Positions 53,644-63,445 of a stretch of DNA of 64,000 nt are shown piece by piece; position 1 is the stretch's first letter; each line of letters begins with the position of its first letter. This DNA is from Crambe crambe (lineage: Eukaryota > Porifera > Demospongiae > Poecilosclerida > Crambeidae). A program made the position numbers and the translations under genes. The notes under the pieces were generated by a model. That model did not search any database, was not told where the DNA came from, and was given only the letters and a program-made list of their open reading frames with translations. The DNA lies in NCBI GenBank assembly GCA_963924555.1, contig OZ004584.1, forward strand, positions 5,641,001-5,705,000, read 5' to 3'.

Positions 53644-54010
53644 CATAGTTGCCAACCTCTGGAAATGGAATATAGGGACAGTCTATAAGCGCCATAGGCG
53701 CGCGCGAAAAATTTGTAGACCACGCCCACTTTTTATTAAACACGCCCGTTTTGATTAAATTTGGGATCGGGAATGACGCTGGATTTCATGATGTCATTTG
53801 TTTATAACTTCAGATCACATGATGTTTTATAATGATACAGCTTTAAGTAGTCTCACGGGGCAGACTTGATTCTTTCTTTGGTCCGCGAGACTACCTTGTA
53901 GCTCTATCTGTCGGGACAAGTCATTATTAAAGCACTATGTCGGGCGGGACCGGGACAAGAGGTATAATATCGTGAGTGTCCCGGCCAAATCGGGACGGTT
54001 GGCAACTATG
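53644..54010. mobile_element. CATAGTTGCCAACC-ended DNA element with a nested MITE
   Basis: CATAGTTGCCAACC at the left and GGTTGGCAACTATG at the right are exact inverse complements. The interior has GGCGCGCGCG and a GACCACGCCCAC module. The 46-bp MITE at 53848-53893 is inserted inside. Confidence 0.88.
53848..53893. mobile_element. 46-bp TAGTCTC MITE nested in another element
   Basis: TAGTCTCACGGGGCAGAC...GTCCGCGAGACTA. The smallest recognisable member of the family at 30485-30864. Confidence 0.75.
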
Positions 54011-54029
54011 AAATCATAATAGCTGCCAC

Positions 54030-54372
54030 TGAGTAATCATGCACACCTGGTCAAGCCAGGAGCCTGTGCATTAAGCAGGCACTATGAGCCAGTGCTGGCA
54101 ATCTCCTGGAGCCCAGGCTAGGAAGTCGTAAGGACTGACTATCTCTTCTTAGCAAATCCCGAAGTCCCATCTGGACCACAACTGATATTGGAGAGATAGC
54201 CAGTTTGATTTACACCCTGGAAAATCCAGGTACCCATTTTCAGCTGACATGCACGCATGCACACACACAGGTATGGATGTAAACATGTATACCCATGGAC
54301 AACAAGTACATGTGAACAGTCAAACAACCCCTGTTCCTGAACCACTTCTGGCAGGGGTAGGCAGGCCTTTAT
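54030..54372 (-). mobile_element. Second copy of the SINE-like element, head missing
   Basis: In inverse orientation it matches 44940-45170 and the following tail (CAAACAACCCCTG.TCCTGA.CCACTTCT, also at 57790-57830). It lacks the tRNA-like head. Confidence 0.5.
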
Positions 54373-55789
54373 CCACTAAATTGCCTTGGGCAGTATAGTT
54401 CGGCAAGTGAGTGCAGCAAGCAAGTTGACTCTCAGGTCTTAGGCGGTCATAATCCAAATGCCCTGCATACATGTGTATAATGCACATGCCCATAATTATG
54501 CTCCTGATTGTTTTCTACAGCATCATTGTGGATTGTAAGCCTAAGTGGATTGTAGAAATGTAGCTACTTTGTGTGGTAAACATTACTGTTTCCTAAGTAA
54601 AAACTACCACTTACATGAATGAACAGCAATTAAGGAGTTGAAAGCATAAACAAGTTGGAGCCTTAAGGGTGCAGGCACATAGTAACCAAGGCATGCGCTA
54701 GTACAAGCACTAATTAACCACAAACACTACCGCGCTAAAATAGTAAACACAATTGCAGCTGCTGCTTTGGCACATATAAAATCCATGCTAGCATGAATAA
54801 TGAACAAGTCATTGCAACTCAGGAACTATGCATGGAAATGAGCCAATATTTTGCATATGGCAACTACTTGATAAGGTCTAAAAAGTTACATTTTGGTTTA
54901 GTTTATAGCTAGTACAGAATGTGCAAGACACAAGATCCTATATGGATAAATTGAAAAGTAGAATGTGAATTGACAAAACTAAATGTAATTTTTATGGCAA
55001 TAAGTATAAGAAGCTGTATATCAAAAATCAGCCATTGATTCCAAGTGGTTATTGAGATGCAACACAGTTTACCTTGAGAATGAAATCGGTCATAACATCA
55101 GTCATTTTGATGGGTCCTCCTTCATTTTCTGTGTATGTAGTATTATTCTGATACTTAATACCTTGGCGCAAGTTAGAAATTTCTATCATGAATAGTTTTA
55201 AGTTAATTTTCCCTAGCAACCATGCGTGGGCAGAGTGTGCCTGCACCCTTAACCATTACTAGCTTGCTCACTCACTGTTAAATGTTGCACATAGCCCTAG
55301 TAATATATTCATTTCGGAGGAGTAACTCATCCATGCACACACACTATTCTATTAGAAGCTATGTAGCTAGATGGCTAACCATATACAGGCAGATGGCAGG
55401 TAAGTTGAGCCATGTCCCACCGTTAGTTATATATACAACATTGAAGCACACAAATCAGCTAGCTATAGAGTATGAGCCAGTGGCCATCGTCACATAAAGT
55501 AATTCAAATACCTGGTATAACAACATGATACTAACCAGTCACAATTAGCTATACCTAGATATTTCCAGTGACCCATCTGAATATCAAGTACTAGCTATAA
55601 TGATGACATTTCTAATGTACGTAGCAAAAGCCTGATCCCTGCTACTTGCATTACTGTGCATGCATATATTGAAACCGAGTTGTTGGTAGGGACACTATAA
55701 ATAAACATGATCTCATCAGATCGCACGGTATGTTGCAGCCACAATGTGCACAAGCACTCCCTCCACATCCTTTCTGATCATGTGTATGT
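54373..55789. other. Intergenic, downstream of array copy 5
   Basis: About 55500-55665 is a diverged copy of the left part of 62810-62990 (ATTTCCA.TGAC..ATCTGAAT, GCAAAAGCCTGATC). The spacer therefore duplicated together with the genes. No coding sequence beyond the fragment that follows. Confidence 0.5.
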
Positions 55790-55960
55790 TCGTGTAACAT
55801 ATTCAGGTCATCAGTTGTGGACTGGGGGAGGGTCTTGCAGAACCATGGAGGGTTATTGAACTGGCAGCAAGTGCTGGAGGGACCACACCCCTGACCATCC
55901 CAGAGGGGATCATCGGGGTAGAATGCATTGGAAGTGGCAAAAGTTCCATGGTTACAACAA
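55790..55960 (-). pseudogene. Orphan C-terminal receptor segment
   Basis: The minus strand encodes NAFYPDDPLWDGQGCGPSST, then CCQFNNPPWFCKTLPQ and STTDDLNM, the family's C-terminal cysteine cluster. It diverges from every other copy here and ends in unrelated cysteine/histidine-rich residues (GCGGSACAHCGC). It lies just 3' of the intact copy at 56031. ATATACAG precedes it as a possible splice acceptor, so it could be an alternative last exon or the relic of a lost paralogue. No upstream part of such a paralogue is seen. Confidence 0.65.
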
Positions 55961-56030
55961 ACTAGCTGTATATACATGTACAGAATAAAAAATTGTTCCT
56001 GTTATACTTACATTATTCTACTAACTAGTC

Positions 56031-57434
56031 TCACTGTACATAGAGCTCTACTAGTTCAATTGATAGAATTCCATCTCCAGCTGGTCGACATGACCTCATC
56101 TCTACACCATCAGTGGTGGGGGAGGGAAGGATCTTGGTAAACCATGGTGGGTGGTTAAAGGAGCAGCAGGTACTGGTGGGACCACATCCAGCTCCATCCC
56201 AGAGGGGGTCGGAAGATTGGAATCCCAGGCCAGTGTATGAACGGTAGGCAGTATCACAAAAATAATCATTACCAACATAGCTAGGGACAGTTGGTGGTGG
56301 AGATAAGTTTATATTGCTGCAAGGACATTGCCATCTCTGGTAAGTGTTATCTGGTGTTTCATCACGTGTTCCTGCAAAACTCCAGATGTGTTTGCGAGGA
56401 CTTCTACCATGAGTCAGGCTCACTCCATAGACATATGAGGAATCAATGCCACGAGAATGATAGTAGAAACCAGGGACAGCGCGATTCTGATACCCGATAA
56501 TCCTTCCATACACGTGACTGTACTCTACCCCATGGACAGTGAAGTTAGTACTGACACAGGTGTAGCTTGTTATATCACACACTCTTCTTGGTGGTGAACT
56601 CCTTGTCGATAAGGTCAGTCCATTGGGACACTGGTGGCTGGTGTTCCTCATGTCTATGTAGGCCACCCTCATCCATCCTCTTGTAAGATTCCCAGAAGTT
56701 GCATTCATATTACAGTACACTTTGACGGGAGATCCTTGTGTATGAATCCAGTAGTAACCAGAAGGGTTCCATGGAGGTAGTGCTTTGCAGGAACTAGCAG
56801 GGTTGTCTTCAGTGAGGCCAAGGTTAGAAGATATTAGTCCATTACAATTATCTGCATACTGCTCATCAAAGTCACAGTACCCACGCACAGCAGAACCATT
56901 GGAGGACCTCATCCAGTAGTGACCTGGTGGGGAGGAGAGATTCAACAGCAAGACATGGCAACATGAAGCAACAGGATTACTAGGATTCTTCCCAATCATA
57001 TGTAGTGTGCTTATCTTGAAATCCAATGACCTTGAGGTATTAGCTTGAAGTTCAAAGTTATGATCCACCAAGTTTTCAAGCTGAAATAATAATCTTGAAT
57101 GATTTGCTTGAAGCTCATCATGATCGTTTTGGAGCTGTGCTAAACTTCTTTTGAGGTTGGATATGCTAATTTCATAACTGGCAAAATTCCTTAGTGAAAT
57201 AGCCAAGCTAGCAAATGCTGCACTACCTACCAAGATGATTCCAACTAGTACAAATGTATAACATACCCAACTATAAGTAGGTTTCTTCAACTCAGACTTC
57301 ACTTGCTGAGATTTAGCAGATGTGGAGACACCTTCAGTCTGGTTTGAAGTTGAAAAAACTTCATAGCAAGGATTTTTATCTAGTGATGTGATGCATTTTG
57401 CATCTACCAACTCATAAGCACTTTCTTCTTCCAT
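56031..57434 (-). CDS. Array copy 5: intact type II receptor, 467 aa, fibrinogen-like ectodomain
   Basis: An intact intronless gene. The tail (1-54) has YELV at 7-10, a YxxPhi-type motif, and NPCY at 21-24, an NPxY motif; both are known in other receptors as endocytic or PTB/SH2 docking signals. The anchor spans about 55-81 without a signal peptide, so topology is type II. A coiled-coil stalk (about 85-147) has LQNDHDELQANHS-type heptads and N-glycosylation sites. The ectodomain has two fibrinogen-like openings, SPPGHYWMRSSNGSAVRGYC (about 168-187) and NPSGYYWIHTQGSPVKVYC (about 223-241). GWMRVAYIDM follows, then the C-terminal cysteine cluster (388-450; DYFCDT, DPLWDGAGCGPTSTCC, PPWF). A TATATG-like box sits about 50 bp upstream. 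Probably a cell-surface lectin-like or recognition receptor; the ligand is unknown. Confidence 0.88.
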   Translation of the reverse strand: MEEESAYELVDAKCITSLDKNPCYEVFSTSNQTEGVSTSAKSQQVKSELKKPTYSWVCYTFVLVGIILVGSAAFASLAISLRNFASYEISISNLKRSLAQLQNDHDELQANHSRLLFQLENLVDHNFELQANTSRSLDFKISTLHMIGKNPSNPVASCCHVLLLNLSSPPGHYWMRSSNGSAVRGYCDFDEQYADNCNGLISSNLGLTEDNPASSCKALPPWNPSGYYWIHTQGSPVKVYCNMNATSGNLTRGWMRVAYIDMRNTSHQCPNGLTLSTRSSPPRRVCDITSYTCVSTNFTVHGVEYSHVYGRIIGYQNRAVPGFYYHSRGIDSSYVYGVSLTHGRSPRKHIWSFAGTRDETPDNTYQRWQCPCSNINLSPPPTVPSYVGNDYFCDTAYRSYTGLGFQSSDPLWDGAGCGPTSTCCSFNHPPWFTKILPSPTTDGVEMRSCRPAGDGILSIELVELYVQ

Positions 57435-58145
57435 GATTTATAGCCAGTTAGCAATGTAGCTACATTGGCACTACCATTTTTCTTTATATGCCGTATTAGC
57501 TAATTACTGCTGAGAGTAAAATTATCCTGTTTGTGCAACTAATTACTACAGTGTACATTCTCCATCATGCATGCTTGAGTATTGGACATAGCTGGAATTA
57601 TTTTTGATAACAAACAAGATTATCAATGTGCATTATTAACTTTTGTCACATGTTTGTGGTCCACTCAGTCACGATCACAGATCACAGCAGCACACACACA
57701 CATACATACACACACATGCTTGTCCTGCATCATTTCTATTCTGAGTCCCATCCCATAGATAACAAGTCTAGCATTTTTCCCTTGCTCCTAGTATGGACAG
57801 CCAAACAACCCCTGCTCTTGAGCCACTTCTCATTGTTCTATATAGGTGGATACTTTAACCACAGATGGCTAGATTAGTTCATGATGACAATAATTTAGTG
57901 TGAATGTCTTGGGGTTCAATAGTGGCTATAACACCAGTACTCTGTAAAAATAAACATAGGTACGTACTTTAACCCCACCTAAGCTTGTGCTATGAATAGC
58001 CATCAAAAAAAAAATGGAATGAAGCATAGCAAGGAAAGAGCTACCCAGATGATTTCACTTAGCTGCAATAATCCATGCAACTCAGACTGTGGTTAATTTG
58101 CAGAGTAGAGACCCAATTTTGGCCAAATGTACACCTATTGCCTAT
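57435..58145. other. Upstream region of array copy 5
   Basis: Carries the block TTTGTGGTCCACTCAGTCA(C/T)GATCACA (57651-57680) that recurs before other array members (near 44735-44763, 49955-49985 and 53530-53570, and in part 62110-62125). This shows that promoter-side sequence duplicated with the genes. It also contains short CA repeats and a SINE-tail fragment. Confidence 0.6.
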
Positions 58146-58324
58146 ATCAGAGAGTACGACAGTACTCTCTAAGTAGGGATGGCACGGATGCTCCATTGGA
58201 GTGGTACTTAATATTTACTTTCATAACTCCAGAATACTTCCCTCCTACAGTCAGGAACTCCTAACTTGAAGACAGGACTCAAGTAGGAAGAGCAGAAGAC
58301 AAAGCAGTATCATTTTACAGCAAC

Positions 58325-58360
<36 letters not shown>

Positions 58361-58370
58361 CAACTTATTT
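58146..58370. mobile_element. Inverse copy of the (GAT)n-bearing element
   Basis: Begins TATCAGAGAGTACGACAGTACTCTCTAAGTAGGGATGG and runs to a (CAT)n tract at 58325-58358. The body is the reverse complement of about 2265-2465. Confidence 0.75.
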
Positions 58371-58728
58371 CAGAAGTGGTTCATTCAAATGCTATAATTC
58401 TTATACCAATCTACTCAGAAATCAAATCCTTTACCTTTAACTGGACATGTTCACGTCATTTTCCAACTTGTTAGCTTTCAACCTACAACGAGGCAGACAT
58501 TTTATGCCCCGCCCTGTACACGTGACATTGTCGACCCAGTGCGCTATAGAAACAGCCCCGTGAGCGAATAGTGATCTTGGTTAAGAGTTTCTTTTTGTCT
58601 GTCAAATCAATCTATTTACTGTCACCAACAGTGATAGCTAGCTGCAGGCCTCAATTCTTATGCCAACTGGAAAGATGGACTCCACCATACTTTCGTCTCT
58701 ACTTGAATTACATCAAAAAAGTAGATGA

Positions 58729-59029
58729 ACAAGTAAAGGAAAAAATAATAAAAAAGGCAAGTAGGGATGACCAATGTGTATGGTTCAAAAAGTTCAGGAA
58801 CAAGAGAGTGAACTTCAGTCAAGTAACCCCTTACCCATCACCAACTATGAGCTAACTATTCCTACATCACTCCCTTTATATCTCATCTTGGCCTGTCATG
58901 GGCGTGAAGTAGGAATAGTTAGCTCGTAGTTGGTGATGGGTAAGGGGTTACTTGACTGAAGTTCACTCTGAATTTTTTTGAACCATACACATTAGCCATC
59001 CCTACTTGGTATTTTTCCTTTACTTGTCA
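58729..59029. mobile_element. Nested foldback (AAGTAAAGGAAAAA outer, AGTAGGGATG inner)
   Basis: Outer arms ACAAGTAAAGGAAAAAAT and ATTTTTCCTTTACTTGT enclose a complete AGTAGGGATG foldback at 58760-59006. Arms of the inner part include GTGAACTTCAGTCAAGTAAC and its complement. Related to 21439-21588. Confidence 0.85.
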
Positions 59030-60371
59030 TAATATTATCATGATAATGCATGTGGGAGGGAGATGTGCCCCCTCCCACACAAAGCATGATAAAAATAAGT
59101 AGCCCTGCTAGGTCAACTGAGATTTGTTATCAATATCAGTAGCTACAGATAGACTAACTTGACTGGTCTACTCACATTTTATTCAAATAGTTTCACTTCG
59201 CTAATAGCTAGTTACAATAATCCACACAACTTAGGCAACCAAACCTAATTGAGAGTACCCCACACTTCTATTTTGGAAAGTTGGTGTGTATCTATAAGTT
59301 CCATCTAGAATTAGCTAGCACACCTCAACACATAAGTGTAGGAAGAAGGGCTCCAATAGACTCCCCCCCTTCAATATTATAGGCCAATTACATATGCAAT
59401 TAGAATGCACCAGATTCAATCTAGGACGCCCTAAAATTATGTTATATTATCCTAGGGGGGGAAGGGGGCCAAATATATATGGCATTCAATGAGCTAACAC
59501 ATGTTAGTCAGGGAATTATGGCTTGATAAACTGTCCGTGCTGCCTGAGCCATAATTCCTTGAACATTGTCTTGATGTACATTATAGCTATTACTCAAGAG
59601 GATAACTGGTTGACTCAGTCACTGTGAGGTACATTATTCTTCTTATTTAATACAGGCTAAAATATGTTCTCCAGTTCTCCACATCTTTTAGACGATTATA
59701 GCTAAACTGCATGTGAGGCACATTCTTCAGATCTCTTTACAGCTAAAGAGGAACATCCTCCACATTTTTTTTTCTTGATGACTAATAAACTGTGAGGCAG
59801 ACCCACCTAATAGTAGCTAATAATAACATGCACTAATGATGTGTCTATACTAATCAGGATAAGACAACTGAGGCTAGATAAGCCACACATAATTGAGATT
59901 GCATGCACTGTAAGTTGCATCCACTCAATGTGACTGCCATAAGGTGCTGGGTATAGACATGCAACATAGTTACGTTGCAGACTGACTCAGAACAAGGACT
60001 AATCAAGTCTGTAAGGATAATTATTGATATAGACCATATAACATGCAAACGTATCGCTTATCATAACTATTGTACGAACATGAGGTTTGATCAACTCAAT
60101 AATAATAATAAGGCACTTCAATCCCTCATTCACATGTATTCACTAATAATAATTTATGGCATAATTATATAAATTTACAAATTTCATAATCATATATATA
60201 TAGTACAAGATTAATGACAAGACCACTATAACTACAGCTGAAATTCACAATGATTATAGTAAAAATATTTATAGTACTAATTAAGTACCACAATTATACA
60301 TGTGTAGCTATGACAATCTATCCACAAGTTTTACGTATATGTAGGGGATACATTTATTGATCTCTTTTCTG
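59030..60371. other. Intergenic, dispersed repeats only
   Basis: Includes a copy (about 59905-60075) of the repeat at 19873-20100 and a small palindrome around GGGAATTATGGCT/AGCCATAATTCC (59513-59562). No gene. Confidence 0.5.
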
Positions 60372-61775
60372 TCACTGTATGTAAAGTTCAACTATTTCAA
60401 TCGGTGTGCTTCCATCAGTCGAAGGTCGACATAATCTCATTTCTATATCATCAGTGGTGGGGGAGGGAAGGTGCTTGACAAACCATGGTGGGTGGTTAAA
60501 GGAACAGCAAGCATTAGTGGGACCACATCCCTCTCCATCCCAGAGGGGATCAGCAGGTTGGAATGCTCCAGGTACATTGTTGTAATGTGTGCTGAGGGCA
60601 GTATCACAAAAATAGTTGTTGCCAACGAAATTAGGGATAGGTGGAGTGGGGGATATATTAGTATTGATGCATGCACATTTGAATCTTGGGCTATGTGTAT
60701 TTGCTGTTTCATCAGCTGCTCCTGCGAAGGTCCAAATGTGATTACGGGGATTTCGTCCGTGGGTCAGACTCACGCCAAAGACATATCCACTATCAATACT
60801 ATAAGAATTAAAGTAAAATGCAATGGGGATTCTATTCTGATATGCAATGATTCTTCCATACACGTGACTGTACTCGAACCCATGGACAGAGAAAGTGTTA
60901 CTAATGCATCCAGTACTGTTGATGTCACATGTTCTTCTTGGAGCTAAACCCCTTGAGAGTAAGGTCAGTCCACTGGGACACTTGTGGCTGGTGTTCTCCA
61001 TGTCGATGTAGGCCACCCTCATCCATCCTCCAGTCAGATTCCCGGAAGTTGCATTCATATTACAGTACACTCTGACTGAAGATCCTTGTGTACGAATCCA
61101 GTAGTAACCAGAAGGACTGTTTGAGGGCAGAGCTTTACATGAACTAGCAGGGTCGTCTCCATTGAGGCCAATGCTAGAAGGCATTAGTCCATTACAATTA
61201 TCTGCATACTGCCCATTGAAGTCACAGTACACACGCATAGCAGAGCCATTGGAGGACCTGATCCAGTAGTGACCTGATGGGGAGGAGAGATTCAACAGCA
61301 AGACATGGCAACATGAAGCAACAGGATTACTAGGATTCTTCCCAATCATATGTAGTGTGCTTATCTTGGAATCCAATGACCTTGAGCTATTAGTTTGAAG
61401 TTCAAAGTTATCATCCACCAAGTTTTGAAGCTGCATCAATGATCTTGAATAATTTGCTTGAAGTTCATTGCGATCGTTCTGGAGTTGTGCTAAATGTCTT
61501 TCAAGGTTGGATATGCTACTTGAGGAATTCCTCAGTGAAATAGCCAAGCTAGCAAATGCTGCACTACCTACTAAGATGATTCCAACTAGTGCAGATGTAT
61601 AACATACCCAACTATAAGTAGGTTTCTTCAACTCTGACTTCACTTGCTGAGATTTTTCAGATGTGACAACACTTTTAATCTGATCTGAAGTTGAAAGAAC
61701 TTCATAGGAAGGATTTAGATCTAGCGATGTGATGTATTTTGCATTTACCAACTCGTAAGCATTTTCTTCTTCCAT
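60372..61775 (-). CDS. Array copy 6: intact type II receptor, 467 aa, fibrinogen-like ectodomain
   Basis: Intact, intronless and exactly as long as copy 5. The tail has YELV at 7-10 and NPSY at about 21-24. The anchor is YSWVCYTSALVGIILVGSAA (about 54-73 onward). The stalk LAQLQNDRNELQANYSRSLM carries glycosylatable NYS. The two modules are SPSGHYWIRSSNGSAMRVYC and SPSGYYWIRTQGSSVRVYC, then GWMRVAYIDM. The C-terminal cluster (NYFCDT, DPLWDGEGCGPTNACC, PPWF, DDIEMRLC) ends VELYIQ. The frame is open upstream to an ATG at 61835, but a TATA-like box (61824-61833) lies between, so I place the start at 61775, matching MEEEN in all paralogues. It differs from copy 5 mostly in the C-terminal half, where ligand contact would be expected (inference). 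Confidence 0.88.
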   Translation of the reverse strand: MEEENAYELVNAKYITSLDLNPSYEVLSTSDQIKSVVTSEKSQQVKSELKKPTYSWVCYTSALVGIILVGSAAFASLAISLRNSSSSISNLERHLAQLQNDRNELQANYSRSLMQLQNLVDDNFELQTNSSRSLDSKISTLHMIGKNPSNPVASCCHVLLLNLSSPSGHYWIRSSNGSAMRVYCDFNGQYADNCNGLMPSSIGLNGDDPASSCKALPSNSPSGYYWIRTQGSSVRVYCNMNATSGNLTGGWMRVAYIDMENTSHKCPSGLTLLSRGLAPRRTCDINSTGCISNTFSVHGFEYSHVYGRIIAYQNRIPIAFYFNSYSIDSGYVFGVSLTHGRNPRNHIWTFAGAADETANTHSPRFKCACINTNISPTPPIPNFVGNNYFCDTALSTHYNNVPGAFQPADPLWDGEGCGPTNACCSFNHPPWFVKHLPSPTTDDIEMRLCRPSTDGSTPIEIVELYIQ

Positions 61776-61823
61776 GACTTTAGTATCCATGCAGTTAACT
61801 ATCCACTCAACAATCCACTCATA

Positions 61824-61833
61824 CTTTTTATAC
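61824..61833 (-). promoter_or_regulatory. TATA-like box of array copy 6
   Basis: On the minus strand it reads GTATAAAAAG, about 50-60 bp before the preferred ATG. Its position excludes the upstream in-frame ATG at 61835. Confidence 0.5.
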
Positions 61834-62889
61834 AAAATAGCTAACCAAAATAAATTGTGTAGCTAACTAATGCTAAACAACAAACATGTTTGTGCAACCA
61901 ATGATATCACAAAAATTAACATTCTTGGAGCCATAATCTTGCATAGTTATAACTATATAGCTATACTTCTCATAGCTAGAATAATGCAAACAAGTTTATT
62001 GAAAAATTCAGCTGGCTTGTTATAATCTAGTAAACCTGACATATTTTCACTGATGTATTATGATAGTGAACTAATGTTTACAGCTTAATGATCAGTTTTC
62101 TAATCTCAGTCGTGTTTGTGGTCCACACACACACATGCCATGCATCCATGCAAACATGTCCGCATACACATGTATAGGTGGGACAGGCATGTGTTTACAC
62201 AGGTAGCAGATTCCACTGGACCAGATTTCCTCAGGGGTAGCTTGCTTCATGTGACCACACATATCAGCTAGCTTTAGAGTACATCAATTTCAAAGAGCCA
62301 GTGGAAATGTGAAGGGTACAAGTTAAAATCAAACCATTCGTACAAAATTAAATTTGCAAACTACGTGTTTAAAGTTCATGCAGTTAAAATCACATGCATA
62401 TCAAGTTTGCAGCTGGCAACAATGCAAGGCATTATCATGTCAGATTCACAGGGTTTCATCACCTTGGGGGGGGGATTGATTGCATGACCATAGGCCACAG
62501 TGAGGGGGAGGGTGATGTGCCCCCTCCTGCGTGAAGTGCAACGCTAAAAATGCTTACTACTCTAAACATAATTACTCCCTTTGGTGACTATTGTGGTCAC
62601 CAAAGGAGTAGCCAATAAAAATATTTATACCTTGGGGGGAAGTTGGGTTAGTTTGGGGGGGGGGGGGGGGTTGAGCTTCCCCTGCGCCCCTCCCCTTTTA
62701 CCCTGGACTCAATTCTTCTAGCTACTGATAGTAATTTGCGCGAAATTTATTGTGCAAACATTTTGATAAATACCATCTGAGAATCATAGTCACGTATCTG
62801 TTGCCCTGGTACAGCGACATGATACGTACATGCTGACCCAACCCACGATCATTTCATAATCACATAAAGAATATCCTGTATAGCTATGA
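61834..62889. other. Upstream region of array copy 6 and repeats
   Basis: The block TTTTCTAATCTCAGTCGTGTTTGTGGTCCAC at about 62094-62124 parallels the upstream blocks of other array genes. A poly-G tract at 62655-62670 and an element fragment near 62500-62560 (GTGATGTGCCCCCTCC, also at 59052-59080) follow. Confidence 0.55.
62655..62670. repeat. Poly-G tract (16)
   Basis: An uninterrupted G run. Confidence 0.95.
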
Positions 62890-63227
62890 TATTTCCAATG
62901 ACTTATCTGAATCAAGTACTTGTTTATAATGATCCAATCTACAGCAGCAAAAGCCTGATCAGTTGTGATGCCCCTGCAGGCGCATTACTGCGCATGCCTC
63001 ATAATCGAGTTGGTAAGGGACGTTATTGTCAGCTAGAACTAACTAGGAAGCTTTCTGGTCTAGCGTCCCTTGCCAAAAGATCCTGGTCTAATCTATTATA
63101 TCATCCCTTACCAACTCGATTATGAGGCATGCGCAGTAATGCTGGTGACAGGGGCATCACATCTTATGCTGTACATTTGGAATCATTATGGACCAGGTAC
63201 TTGATTCAGATAAGTCATTGGAAATAC
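62890..63227. mobile_element. Foldback element, 338 bp
   Basis: Arms of over 120 bp: TATTTCCAATGACTTATCTG..CAAGTACTTG...GCATGCCTCATAATCGAGTT, and the inverse complement through AACTCGATTATGAGGCATGC to CAGATAAGTCATTGGAAATA. A partial diverged copy lies at about 55558-55665. Confidence 0.92.
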
Positions 63228-63445
63228 CATGCAATAATTCTGTATGTGAGTATGAAATGATGGCACATAATATTATACAGTCCATTGAACTATAGACCAA
63301 TTATTATTTCCAGCCATCCCCCAAGCAGTTGCAGGCCATAATATCCTTTTTGTCCACAAGCACTGTAGATAACCCTGTGAGGAACTCCTTTCAAGTCTCC
63401 AAACTTAAAAGTGTTTGTACTAACTTGCAGTAACGATTATGGGGC

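Noticed and set aside
60471-60947. 158-codon plus-strand ORF
   Set aside because: Antisense shadow of intact array copy 6; the minus-strand frame carries the family motifs.
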